Source: an uncultured Verrucomicrobiota bacterium
Lineage (GTDB): Bacteria > Verrucomicrobiota > Verrucomicrobiae > Verrucomicrobiales > DEV007
Direction: 5' to 3'
Assembly: GCA_902591645.1 (NCBI GenBank)
Contig: CACJBM010000001.1
Location: forward strand, 37,389-101,388
DNA: 64,000 bases
Part shown: positions 1 to 7,181 of the stretch, in pieces
How positions within the stretch are numbered: position 1 is the first letter of the stretch
How the letters are laid out: every line of letters begins with the position of its first letter
The notes under the pieces: generated by a model
Databases searched by the model: none
The model's input: the letters and a program-made list of their open reading frames with translations, nothing else
Told to the model about the DNA's origin: nothing
Made by a program: the position numbers and the translations under genes

Positions 1-1140
1 CTTTCCGCGATGGGTTCTGGTGAGCGTTATTACGTGCAGAGCCCTTTCAATTTTGTGAGGGCCGGCAAGAGTGGTATTGAAATGTGCGAGCACTGGCAGC
101 ACCTGGCCGGGGTCGCTGATGAGCTCTGTGTCTATCGCGGCTGCAAGGCCGAGTCGATCAATCATCCTACTGCCAATTATCATATGAATACTGGTAACAG
201 GTTCGGTGGAGATCCCTCTATCGGTTCCTGGGTAACTTACGGGCTAGGCACAGAGAACGAGAATCTTCCTGGCTACGTGGTCCTGCCCGAGGTGGCCTAC
301 CCGCAAGGAGGAGCGGCTAATTGGTCGAATGGATTTTTACCACCGCATTTTCAGGGGACGACTTTCCGTTCGAAAGGTTCACCGATCCTTGACTTGCATC
401 CGCCCAAAGGCATCACTCGTGAGGCTCAACGCAGTGACCTTGACCTGCTGGCCGGGCTCAATTCAATGCATGCTAAGCGGCATCCTAGTCATGAGGAATT
501 GGCCTCTCGCATGGAAAGCTATGAGTTGGCGTATCGCATGCAGATGGAGGTTCCTGGGATCCTTGACTTAGGGAAGGAGAAGCAGTCTACTCGTGAATCT
601 TACGGATTGGATGACCAACGGACCGAGGAATTTGGGAGGAGGCTACTCTTAGCAAGGCGCTTACTTGAAAACGGTGTGCGTTTCGTGCAAGTGTACACGG
701 CTGGTTGGGATTCGCACGATTATATTAACCGTTCTCACCGTGAGCGAATTCGTTCAGTTGATAAGCCCATTGCTTCACTAATTAAGGATCTCAAGGACCG
801 GGGCCTGCTGGATGAAACCTTGATAGTCTGGTGCGGTGAATTTGGCCGAACGCCTGATAACGGTAAGCGTGGAGGAGGAGAGCGCCTCGGACGCGATCAT
901 AATAAAAATGCTATGGCTGTCTGGATGGCCGGGGGCGGAGTCAATGCTGGTCACGTGGTCGGTGCCACGGATGAGATTGGAGAAAGTGCTGCCGAAGTCG
1001 TTCACCCGATCCGTGATTTGCATGTAACTATTCTTAGGTTATTGGGCCTGGATGACAATAAACTTACTTATTTTCATGGTGGTCGCTTCAAGCAACTCAG
1101 TCAGACTGGAGGTGAGGTCATAAGTGAGTTAATGGGCTAG
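1..1140 (+). CDS. DUF1501 family protein, 5'-truncated by the window edge
   Basis: The reading frame is open to the first base of the window, so the N-terminus and any Tat signal lie outside it. The visible part shows the DUF1501 hallmarks: a GSWVTYGLGTENENLPG segment, an FRSKGSPILDLHPP segment, LLARRLLENGVRFVQVY followed by GWDSHD, and IVWCGEFGRTP followed by GRDHNKNAMAVWMAGGG. DUF1501 belongs to the alkaline phosphatase/sulfatase fold group and is expanded in Planctomycetes and Verrucomicrobia, where it usually sits beside DUF1549/DUF1553 cytochrome proteins. That partner would lie upstream, outside the window. It is closer to the copy at 44082-45551 than to the two at 13877-16873. The substrate is unknown. 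Confidence 0.9.
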   Translation, partial: LSAMGSGERYYVQSPFNFVRAGKSGIEMCEHWQHLAGVADELCVYRGCKAESINHPTANYHMNTGNRFGGDPSIGSWVTYGLGTENENLPGYVVLPEVAYPQGGAANWSNGFLPPHFQGTTFRSKGSPILDLHPPKGITREAQRSDLDLLAGLNSMHAKRHPSHEELASRMESYELAYRMQMEVPGILDLGKEKQSTRESYGLDDQRTEEFGRRLLLARRLLENGVRFVQVYTAGWDSHDYINRSHRERIRSVDKPIASLIKDLKDRGLLDETLIVWCGEFGRTPDNGKRGGGERLGRDHNKNAMAVWMAGGGVNAGHVVGATDEIGESAAEVVHPIRDLHVTILRLLGLDDNKLTYFHGGRFKQLSQTGGEVISELMG

Positions 1141-1253
1141 AATTTTAATGAGGGCACTGATTTATTTTGTTCTCAATAATAATTCGATCGGGAGAAAAAA
1201 TAAATCTAAGCAATCTTCATTGCCTTAAAAATCTCTTTAGGGTTAAGATGCAC

Positions 1254-1274
1254 AGGGCTCATTAGTTGAGCCTT
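1254..1274 (+). promoter_or_regulatory. Small hairpin in the leader of the GntP-family gene
   Basis: An 8-bp stem (AGGGCTCA pairing with TGAGCCTT, one G-T pair) with a 5-nt loop lies 23 nt before the permease start. No T-run follows, so it is not a classic terminator. An AAGGA at 1283-1287 lies between hairpin and start codon. The role is unknown and chance is possible. Confidence 0.22.
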
Positions 1275-1297
1275 ACTCTATCAAGGAATAAATTTTC

Positions 1298-2710
1298 ATG
1301 ACCCCTTTCCTACTACTCGCACTCGGAATGGCCATTGTCCTGTCATTGGTCATTTGGCTCAAACTTCATCCTTTTCTTGCACTGACCTTTGCCGCGGTCG
1401 TGGTTTCTTTTTCGACTCCTCAGGCCTCACTTGATAATTATGCTGAGAATCATACGCGCTCTCAGATTGAGCGTGGTAAGATGACTGAACCAAAGGCTAA
1501 TCAGTTCAAGGAGGACTTTAAAAAGTTATCACCAATGAAGAGGGTAGTGGAGCAGTTCGGGGGAGGTTGCGCTAAGGTTGGCCTGATCATTGCCTTCGCA
1601 GCTCTGATAGGAAAATGCATGCTCGAGTCGGGCGCCGCTTCGAGAGTCGTTCTTTTGGCTCTTTCACTCTTTGGAGAGAAGCGTGCCGGGCTAGCTTTCC
1701 TATGTTCAGGATTCGTATTGGCAGTACCGGTCTTCTTTGACACGGTCTTTTATCTGCTCATACCGATCGCGGTTGCAATGGCTCACAGGACCGGCGGTAA
1801 TTATTTATTTTATGTTCTCTGCATTGTGGCCGGAGGCACGATGGCCCATTCATTGGTTCCACCAACGCCAGGACCACTTTTAGTTGCTGAGGAGATAGGA
1901 GTTGATATCGGAGCCATGATGATTGGCGGTCTCGGTATCGGACTCTTTACGGTGACATTTGGTTATCTCTATGCCCGGAGAGCATCACGTAAATTTAAAC
2001 TGAGTCCTCCCAAAGTTCCTGATACCGTGCATTTTGATACTGATAAGCTGCCATCAGCTATGATGTCATTGCTGCCTGTCCTCTTGCCGGTCATTCTGGT
2101 GACCGGAGGTACATTGCATGGAATTATTAAGCCTGACGGATGGGAGATTTTCAAAGTCTTGGGTGAGAAGAATCTGGCCCTTGGAATTTCTGCAATGTTC
2201 GCTTTCCTTGTCTTGTACAAGAGCTGTTCCGGGGACAAGGAGAAGTTAAGGAGTTCTTCTTCTGATGCTTTTTCATCCGGTGCAGTCATTGTTATTATTA
2301 CGGCTGCAGGTGCCGCTTTTGGCGGTGTCTTAAAGCAGACTGATATTGCGACATCGATCGGTTCCATTGAAGGGAGTCAGGCTTTGGCTTTGCCGGTCTG
2401 TTTTTTGATCACGGCCCTCGTTCGAACGGCTCAGGGATCAGCTACCGTCGCGATGATAACAGCGGCACCGGTTGCTGCAGCATTTGCTACTCAGAACCTT
2501 GGGTTTCACCCCGTGTACCTAGCTCTTGCCGTAGGTTGTGGATCCAAGCCAATCCCATGGATGAATGATTCCGGTTTTTGGGTCGTGACCAAGATGTCAG
2601 GAATGCAGGAGTCTCAGACCCTGAGGACCGTGACACCCATGATGTCATTGATGGGTCTTTTCGGTCTAATCGTCACTCTTATCGCCTCATTTATCCTGCC
2701 ATTTAAATAA
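1298..2710 (+). CDS. GntP family permease (gluconate/sugar-acid:H+ symporter type)
   Basis: This is a 470-aa inner-membrane protein with many hydrophobic segments and GntP-family landmarks: an N-terminal LKLHPFLALTFAA, GGGCAKVGLIIAFAALIGKCMLESG around residues 88-112, PVFFDTVFYLLIPIA, and GTMAHSLVPPTPGPL. Length fits the family. GntP transporters import gluconate, other aldonates or related hydroxy acids by proton symport. The ATG is preceded by an AAGGA about 10 nt upstream, one of the better ribosome-binding sites here. It is followed after a short gap by an IlvD/Edd-type dehydratase and an amidohydrolase, which supports a sugar acid as substrate. The exact substrate cannot be read from sequence. 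Confidence 0.92.
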   Translation: MTPFLLLALGMAIVLSLVIWLKLHPFLALTFAAVVVSFSTPQASLDNYAENHTRSQIERGKMTEPKANQFKEDFKKLSPMKRVVEQFGGGCAKVGLIIAFAALIGKCMLESGAASRVVLLALSLFGEKRAGLAFLCSGFVLAVPVFFDTVFYLLIPIAVAMAHRTGGNYLFYVLCIVAGGTMAHSLVPPTPGPLLVAEEIGVDIGAMMIGGLGIGLFTVTFGYLYARRASRKFKLSPPKVPDTVHFDTDKLPSAMMSLLPVLLPVILVTGGTLHGIIKPDGWEIFKVLGEKNLALGISAMFAFLVLYKSCSGDKEKLRSSSSDAFSSGAVIVIITAAGAAFGGVLKQTDIATSIGSIEGSQALALPVCFLITALVRTAQGSATVAMITAAPVAAAFATQNLGFHPVYLALAVGCGSKPIPWMNDSGFWVVTKMSGMQESQTLRTVTPMMSLMGLFGLIVTLIASFILPFK

Positions 2711-2764
2711 AAATGCGTGACTAGCGTTGACCTTCTGGTCGATGAAAGGCAATCATGTTCTTTA

Positions 2765-4489
2765 ATGTCTGAACGAGACCCCGCTACTTTAAGATCTTAC
2801 CGTTGGTATGGCCCTGACTCTCTCAGAGCCTTTGGTCACCGGTCAAGGGCGCGTCAGTCCGGTCTCGGTGAGAAGGATTTTTTTGGTAAGCCCGTGATCG
2901 GGATACTGAACACATGGACCGATCTTAATTCATGCCACATGCATTTTAAGTCGACCGTGGAATCTATTAAAAGAGGTGTTCTCCAGGCCGGGGGACTGCC
3001 TATGGAAATTCCAGTCATGTCCTGTGGTGAGAGTTTAACGAAGCCGACATCTATGCTTTATCGGAACTTTTTAGCGATGGAGGCTGAGGAGATGATCCGT
3101 GCGAATCCGATCGACTGTGCGGTTCTATTAGGAGGATGTGATAAGTCAACCCCAGCTTTAATTATGGGTGCTATCTCGGCAGGTGTTCCTGCCGTGTACG
3201 TTCCTTCGGGTCCAATGATTAAGGGTAACTGGCATGGTCAGGTCCTTGGATCAGGATCGGATGTGTGGGGATACTGGGATGAAAAGAGAGCAGGAAATTT
3301 AAGTGAAGAGGAATGGAAGGAAATTGAGGGAGGTATTGCTCGTTCATCGGGACACTGTATGACGATGGGAACTGCATCAACGATGACCGCTCTGGCCGAG
3401 GTCATGGGTTTCACGGTCCCGGGAGCCTCTTCGGTCCCGGCCATGGACGCAAATCATCTCCGGTTAGCTGCCGAGGCTGGTCGACTAGCGGTCAATAATG
3501 CCTGGGACGGGCCAGATCCGGGAACTTTGGCAACGAGAGAATCTTTTGAAAATGCCATTGCTGTCGATATGGCTCTCGGAGGCTCGACGAATGCTATTGT
3601 GCATTTGCTGGCAATGGCCGGTCGGGCAGGCGTTGACTTGGATCTGGATGATTTTGATACAATATCCAAAAAAACACCACTCATTGCTGACCTTCGTCCT
3701 TCTGGTCGGTTTTTGATGGAGGACTTTTATTTTGCCGGTGGGCTTTCTGCAGTGCTGAAAAGGATGGAGACGATCCTGCACATGGATGTTCCGACCGTGA
3801 ACGGGATGACCATCGGTGAGAACGTCAAGGGAGCTAAAGTCTTCAATGATGAGGTTATAAGGACACTCGAGGACCCGGTCTCTGCGGACGGCGGCACTGC
3901 TGTCCTGAAGGGCAATTTGGCTCCCAATGGTGCCGTCATTAAACATTCAGCTGCTTCACCTTCACTGTTACAGCACACTGGTCCTGCTATCGTTTTTAAC
4001 AGTTACAAGGAACTTTCTGAGAGAATAGATGACCCGGAACTTCCGGTCACTGAAGATTCTGTTTTGGTCCTAAGGAACGCGGGTCCGGTAGGGGCTCCAG
4101 GGATGCCGGAGTGGGGGATGTTGCCTGTTCCAAAGAAGCTCCTTGAGAAAGGGGTCCGTGACATGGTCAGATTATCTGACGCGAGGATGTCGGGGACAAG
4201 TTACGGGACCTGTGTCCTTCATGCGGCTCCGGAATCATCGGTCGGAGGACCATTAGCTGCCGTGATGGACGGGGACAAGATCACCTTGGACCTAGAAAAT
4301 AGAAGAATTGATTTGGATGTTCCTGAGCAGGAGATTGCACGTCGGATCGAAGATTATGGCTGCAAGGATGAGCGATATCATAGAGGTTATACGAAGCTCT
4401 TTATTGATCATGTGACTCAGGCCGATAAGGGATGTGACTTTGATTTTCTTGAGGGCACTGAGGGAACTCCAGAGCCTGAAATTTACTAA
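2765..4489 (+). CDS. IlvD/Edd family dehydratase, probably a sugar-acid (aldonate) dehydratase
   Basis: From the ATG at 2765 the protein is 574 aa. An upstream GTG at 2717 would add 16 unconserved residues, so the ATG is preferred. Three conserved cysteines of the iron-sulfur site are visible: the Cys in NTWTDLNSCHMHF, the Cys in GGCDKSTPA and the Cys in GHCMTMGTASTM. The His-containing SCHMHF and GHCMTMGTA wording, with a length near 575-580, resembles L-arabinonate/D-xylonate dehydratases more than biosynthetic IlvD. Such enzymes turn an aldonate into a 2-keto-3-deoxy sugar acid. It is placed directly after the GntP permease, so uptake then dehydration is a reasonable reading. A true dihydroxy-acid dehydratase role is the alternative. 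Confidence 0.9.
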   Translation: MSERDPATLRSYRWYGPDSLRAFGHRSRARQSGLGEKDFFGKPVIGILNTWTDLNSCHMHFKSTVESIKRGVLQAGGLPMEIPVMSCGESLTKPTSMLYRNFLAMEAEEMIRANPIDCAVLLGGCDKSTPALIMGAISAGVPAVYVPSGPMIKGNWHGQVLGSGSDVWGYWDEKRAGNLSEEEWKEIEGGIARSSGHCMTMGTASTMTALAEVMGFTVPGASSVPAMDANHLRLAAEAGRLAVNNAWDGPDPGTLATRESFENAIAVDMALGGSTNAIVHLLAMAGRAGVDLDLDDFDTISKKTPLIADLRPSGRFLMEDFYFAGGLSAVLKRMETILHMDVPTVNGMTIGENVKGAKVFNDEVIRTLEDPVSADGGTAVLKGNLAPNGAVIKHSAASPSLLQHTGPAIVFNSYKELSERIDDPELPVTEDSVLVLRNAGPVGAPGMPEWGMLPVPKKLLEKGVRDMVRLSDARMSGTSYGTCVLHAAPESSVGGPLAAVMDGDKITLDLENRRIDLDVPEQEIARRIEDYGCKDERYHRGYTKLFIDHVTQADKGCDFDFLEGTEGTPEPEIY

Positions 4490-4509
4490 GGGTTAACCCT
4501 TAATTTGAG

Positions 4510-5589
4510 ATGTTGTTTGTTATAATTTTTAGTGGGGCCTTACTGGCTCTCTTTGTGCTGAGGTTAGTATTCTTTCGTGGTCCCATAGCTGAGCATGTAT
4601 CCGATCCACCTGAAGGAATCCTGGATATGCATTGCCACACTGCCGGCATTGGTGCAGGTGGAAGCGAGGCTTGGATTTCTGATGAATTACGTAAGAGTTG
4701 GAAATTTGGACTATACCTGAAGGTATTTGGTAGTAATGAGGAGGAGGTCAATGAGGAGGGGGACCAGATCCTAATGGAAGTCATTGCTTCTTCGGTCCGT
4801 GCTTCGGATCACGTTGATGGTGCCGTCATTCTGGCAATGGATGCTCCTTACACTGATGATGGGGAGATCGATAAGGGATCCGGGGAAGTTTGTGTTCCTA
4901 ACCGGTTCGTTGGAGAAAAAGTAAAACTGTATCCAGAGCTTCACTTTGGTTCTAGCGTTCATCCGAACCGATCAGATGCGCTTGAAGAGCTGATCTGGTC
5001 AAAAGAGAATGGTGCTGTTCTAGTGAAATGGCTGCCAAATATTCAGAATATTGACCCTTCAAATGAACGGTATGTCCCTTATTATCAGAAACTTGTTGAT
5101 CTTGATATTCCACTTTTAACGCATGTGGGGGATGAGGATTCATTTTCCAAGACGAATAACGCTTTAGGTGACCCTCAATTACTGAAACTTCCTTTGGAAA
5201 ATGGAGTTAGAGTCATTGCTGCGCACGTAGCAAGCTCAGGTAAGTCTCAGGGCCAGGACAATGTAGAGAGGTTGCTGGAAATGATGGAGGATTTTCCGAA
5301 CCTCGTTGCTGATCTTTCGACGATCACTCAGATAAACCGTAGAAAATATTTAAAGACCGTTCTCAATGATCAGAGGCTCATTGGTCGTTTGATGTACGGG
5401 ACCGATTATCCACTCACAAACACTCCGCTAGTCACGCCTTGGCAATACCCTTTGAATTTAACTTTGAGGCAAATGTGGGAGCTGAGTAAGACTCGAAATT
5501 CGTGGGACCGTGATGTGAAATTAAAAGCGGCCCTCGGTGTCCGATCTGAGGTCTTCAAAATGAGTAAAGAATATTTAGGGGTCAACTAA
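4510..5589 (+). CDS. Membrane-anchored amidohydrolase-2 family hydrolase
   Basis: A 359-aa protein opens with a hydrophobic stretch (residues 2-22, IIFSGALLALFVLRLVFF), suggesting a signal anchor. Then comes a TIM-barrel metal hydrolase: LDMHCHTAG gives the HxH pair at His41/His43, PLLTHVGDED and VIAAHVASSG give later histidines, and YGTDYPL gives the C-terminal Asp. These are the usual metal-ligand positions of the amidohydrolase superfamily. It lies 20 bp after the dehydratase, so it is probably co-transcribed, and could act on a lactone or an acylated sugar acid at the outer face of the inner membrane. That substrate guess rests only on neighbours. Confidence 0.85.
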   Translation: MLFVIIFSGALLALFVLRLVFFRGPIAEHVSDPPEGILDMHCHTAGIGAGGSEAWISDELRKSWKFGLYLKVFGSNEEEVNEEGDQILMEVIASSVRASDHVDGAVILAMDAPYTDDGEIDKGSGEVCVPNRFVGEKVKLYPELHFGSSVHPNRSDALEELIWSKENGAVLVKWLPNIQNIDPSNERYVPYYQKLVDLDIPLLTHVGDEDSFSKTNNALGDPQLLKLPLENGVRVIAAHVASSGKSQGQDNVERLLEMMEDFPNLVADLSTITQINRRKYLKTVLNDQRLIGRLMYGTDYPLTNTPLVTPWQYPLNLTLRQMWELSKTRNSWDRDVKLKAALGVRSEVFKMSKEYLGVN

Positions 5590-5601
5590 GTATTTTTTAA
5601 A

Positions 5602-5617
5602 CTCTTTTTATAAAGAG
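5602..5617 (+). terminator. Weak AT-rich hairpin after the amidohydrolase gene
   Basis: CTCTTT and AAAGAG form a 6-bp stem with a 4-nt loop just after the stop codon. The stem is AT-rich and no long T-run follows, so termination is uncertain. Confidence 0.22.
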
Positions 5618-5662
5618 CTTTAGGATGATTGTTCGTTACTGCGATTGGTGTTAAAGTGATGA

Positions 5663-6160
5663 ATGAAAATTTTACTCTTGGTATGGTTCTATTATTTAAT
5701 TTCTTTCAGTGTTGCACAGTCAGGTACGAGCACTGAGAAAAGGACAAAGGAACTGGATAATTATTGGGCCGAAGTGTCACGTTCAGTTCGTGAAGGTGAT
5801 TTCCAAGGTTATGAGGCGACATGTCATAAGGAAGGGGTGCTAGTTTCAGGAACCAATAATTCGAGTTATCCTCTTTCAGATGCACTGGTCCGTTGGAAAA
5901 AAGATTTTACTGCCACCAAAGAAGGAAAGATTAAAGCGAACGTTGAGTTCAGATTTTCACAGAGGATCAGTGATCCGACCACTGCACATGAGACGGGTAT
6001 TTTTCTATATTCAAGTGGTGATCCCGGAGCGAATCCCAAGAAGGAGTACATTCACTTTGAGGCACTCCTTGTGAAAAGAAAGGGAAGTTGGAAAATTATA
6101 ATGGAGTATCAGAAGTCCAAGGCCAGTCAGGCTGAGTGGAACAAACTGGCGGTGAATTGA
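5663..6160 (+). CDS. Secreted NTF2-like (SnoaL/DUF4440-type) protein
   Basis: A 165-aa protein with an N-terminal signal peptide (MKILLLVWFYYLISFSVAQ, cleavage near residue 19). The rest fits the NTF2-like cone fold: an N-terminal helix ending ELDNYWAEVSRSVREGD, a long central part, and a final strand reading FEALLVKRKGSWKIIMEYQKS, typical of DUF4440/SnoaL-like proteins. These fold proteins range from enzymes to binding domains, so no reaction can be assigned. It follows the amidohydrolase after about 70 bp and may or may not share its transcript. The stop codon overlaps the ATG of a 34-codon frame (TGATG). Confidence 0.72.
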   Translation: MKILLLVWFYYLISFSVAQSGTSTEKRTKELDNYWAEVSRSVREGDFQGYEATCHKEGVLVSGTNNSSYPLSDALVRWKKDFTATKEGKIKANVEFRFSQRISDPTTAHETGIFLYSSGDPGANPKKEYIHFEALLVKRKGSWKIIMEYQKSKASQAEWNKLAVN

Positions 6161-6264
6161 TGGAAAAAATTAAGAAGCATTACATTAATACTCTTGAAGA
6201 AATTAAGAGGAAAACCGAGTCATATCTTGACTTTAATTGGAAGATTACAATAATACTTTTTTAA
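6160..6264 (+). CDS. Candidate 34-aa small ORF overlapping the upstream stop
   Basis: The TGA of the NTF2-like gene and the ATG of this frame share a base (TGATG), an arrangement often used for translational coupling. The product would be a lysine-rich peptide starting MEKIKKHYINTLEEIK and ending in hydrophobic ITIILF. There is no homology I recognise, and the predicted promoter of the next gene lies inside it, which argues against it. It is listed only as a candidate. Confidence 0.22.
   Translation: MEKIKKHYINTLEEIKRKTESYLDFNWKITIILF
6227..6254 (+). promoter_or_regulatory. Candidate sigma70-type promoter for the selenoprotein gene
   Basis: TTGACT (6227-6232, 5 of 6 matches to the -35 consensus) is followed after 16 bp by AATAAT (6249-6254, 5 of 6 to the -10). 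Transcription would begin near 6261, giving a leader of about 30 nt before the ATG at 6290. Found by eye only. Confidence 0.42.
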
Positions 6265-6289
6265 TCACCGTTATTCAGATAATAAGACA

Positions 6290-6508
6290 ATGAATGTAGA
6301 GATCCTTTATTGAGGAATGTGAAACTATAAGCCCCAGGCCGTCAGTTCGACGGACGAGATCAAGGAGGGGTTTGCAGAAGCGAGCGTTGAAATTATTGAA
6401 GGGAGTGGAGGGGTCTTTGAGGTCACCGTTGACGGTTCACTTATTTATTCAAAGAAGGAGACGGGACGGTTTCCAGAGAAGGGAGAATTGATCAGTTTAA
6501 TGAAATAA
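6290..6508 (+). CDS. Rdx family (SelW/SelT/SelH-like) selenoprotein with two in-frame UGA codons (UxxU motif)
   Basis: Read through two TGA codons (6311-6313 and 6320-6322), this frame gives a 72-residue protein starting MNVEILY-U-GM-U-NYKPQA. The rest is an uninterrupted Rdx family sequence: a DEIKEGF helix, VEIIEGSGGVFEVTVDG, and LIYSKKETGRFPEKGEL. Rdx proteins are small thioredoxin-fold redox proteins with a CxxC or CxxU motif after the first strand, exactly where both TGA codons fall. Homology begins before the TGAs (NVEILY) and continues after them, so this is not a pseudogene with random stops. Having selenocysteine at both positions is unusual. A SECIS-like hairpin lies downstream at 6339-6353. 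The gene has its own candidate promoter and a GC-rich inverted repeat follows the stop. A conventional gene finder would miss or truncate it. Function would need SelA, SelB, SelD and tRNA-Sec elsewhere; none is in the window. Confidence 0.85.
6339..6353 (+). promoter_or_regulatory. SECIS-like hairpin serving the two UGA codons
   Basis: CCGTC and GACGG form a perfect 5-bp stem around the 5-nt loop AGTTC. The loop begins 21 nt after the second TGA and 30 nt after the first. From memory, bacterial SECIS elements have an apical loop about 16-37 nt downstream of the UGA with a G in one of its first two positions; both conditions are met for both UGAs. Flanking bases extend the stem only weakly. 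Confidence 0.55.
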
Positions 6509-6511
6509 AGA

Positions 6512-6563
6512 GCCGCCCCCTTTCCTTTCATAAATAAACCCCACTTAGAAGGAAGGGGACGGC
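6512..6563 (+). terminator. GC-rich inverted repeat after the selenoprotein gene
   Basis: GCCGCCCCCTTTCC (6512-6525) and GGAAGGGGACGGC (6551-6563) pair along most of their length, around a 25-nt AT-rich loop. It begins 4 nt after the stop codon. There is no T-run, so it may be an mRNA 3'-end stabiliser or a factor-assisted terminator. The following 200 bp up to the Smr gene are AT-rich with no feature I can support. Confidence 0.45.
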
Positions 6564-6769
6564 AAGTCTCAGCAAGTTCCACATAAACTGATGAGATACT
6601 AATATAACTACCTGTGAGCGGCAGATATTAGGGAAAAAAAACAAAAAAGTTATTTTTCGCATAACATTGACATAATAAATATCATTTTTTGCAGGTAAAT
6701 CTCTTATAACTGGCTCATTTTGTGTCTATTCTATAGACTAGATAATTTCCCTACTAATTGAATTGATGC

Positions 6770-7063
6770 ATGTCTATCCAAGGTTCTGAAGAAGATCCGA
6801 TTGAGTATCCAATCACTTCAGAGATTGATTTACACACTTTTCGTCCCAATGAAGTGAGTTCACTTCTTAGGGAATACATTAAAGAATGCAGGCAGAGGGA
6901 GATCCTTGAGATTCGAGTCATCCATGGTAAGGGGACAGGAACTTTGCGTGAAGGGGTGCATCGACTTTTAGATCAAATGCATGACCAAGTTCGAAGTTAT
7001 CGCTCAGGAAATGAAACGAGTGGAAGTTGGGGAGCAACATTGGTAACGCTCAATAGATTATGA
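6770..7063 (+). CDS. Stand-alone Smr domain protein
   Basis: A 97-aa protein made almost wholly of an Smr (small MutS-related) domain: EIDLHTFRPNEV near residues 18-29 carries the DLHxxR-type motif and VIHGKGTGTLREGV near residues 48-61 is the HGKGxGxLR motif. The domain also ends MutS2, where it acts as a nuclease or on ribosomes and RNA; stand-alone versions are common and poorly understood. No MutS ATPase is fused here and no partner gene is adjacent. Confidence 0.9.
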   Translation: MSIQGSEEDPIEYPITSEIDLHTFRPNEVSSLLREYIKECRQREILEIRVIHGKGTGTLREGVHRLLDQMHDQVRSYRSGNETSGSWGATLVTLNRL

Positions 7064-7181
7064 TTTAGTCATTAGATAAAACTTGTTACTTAATGATCTA
7101 TTATTAACAGAACTTATGATCGTCGACAAAGATCCAGACTTTTCCGCATAGTTGTAGATAATTATAATTAGTCGAGCAGAT

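Noticed and set aside
3485..3946. 153-codon minus-strand frame inside the dehydratase gene
   Set aside because: It is entirely inside a conserved IlvD/Edd reading frame and has no recognisable motif.
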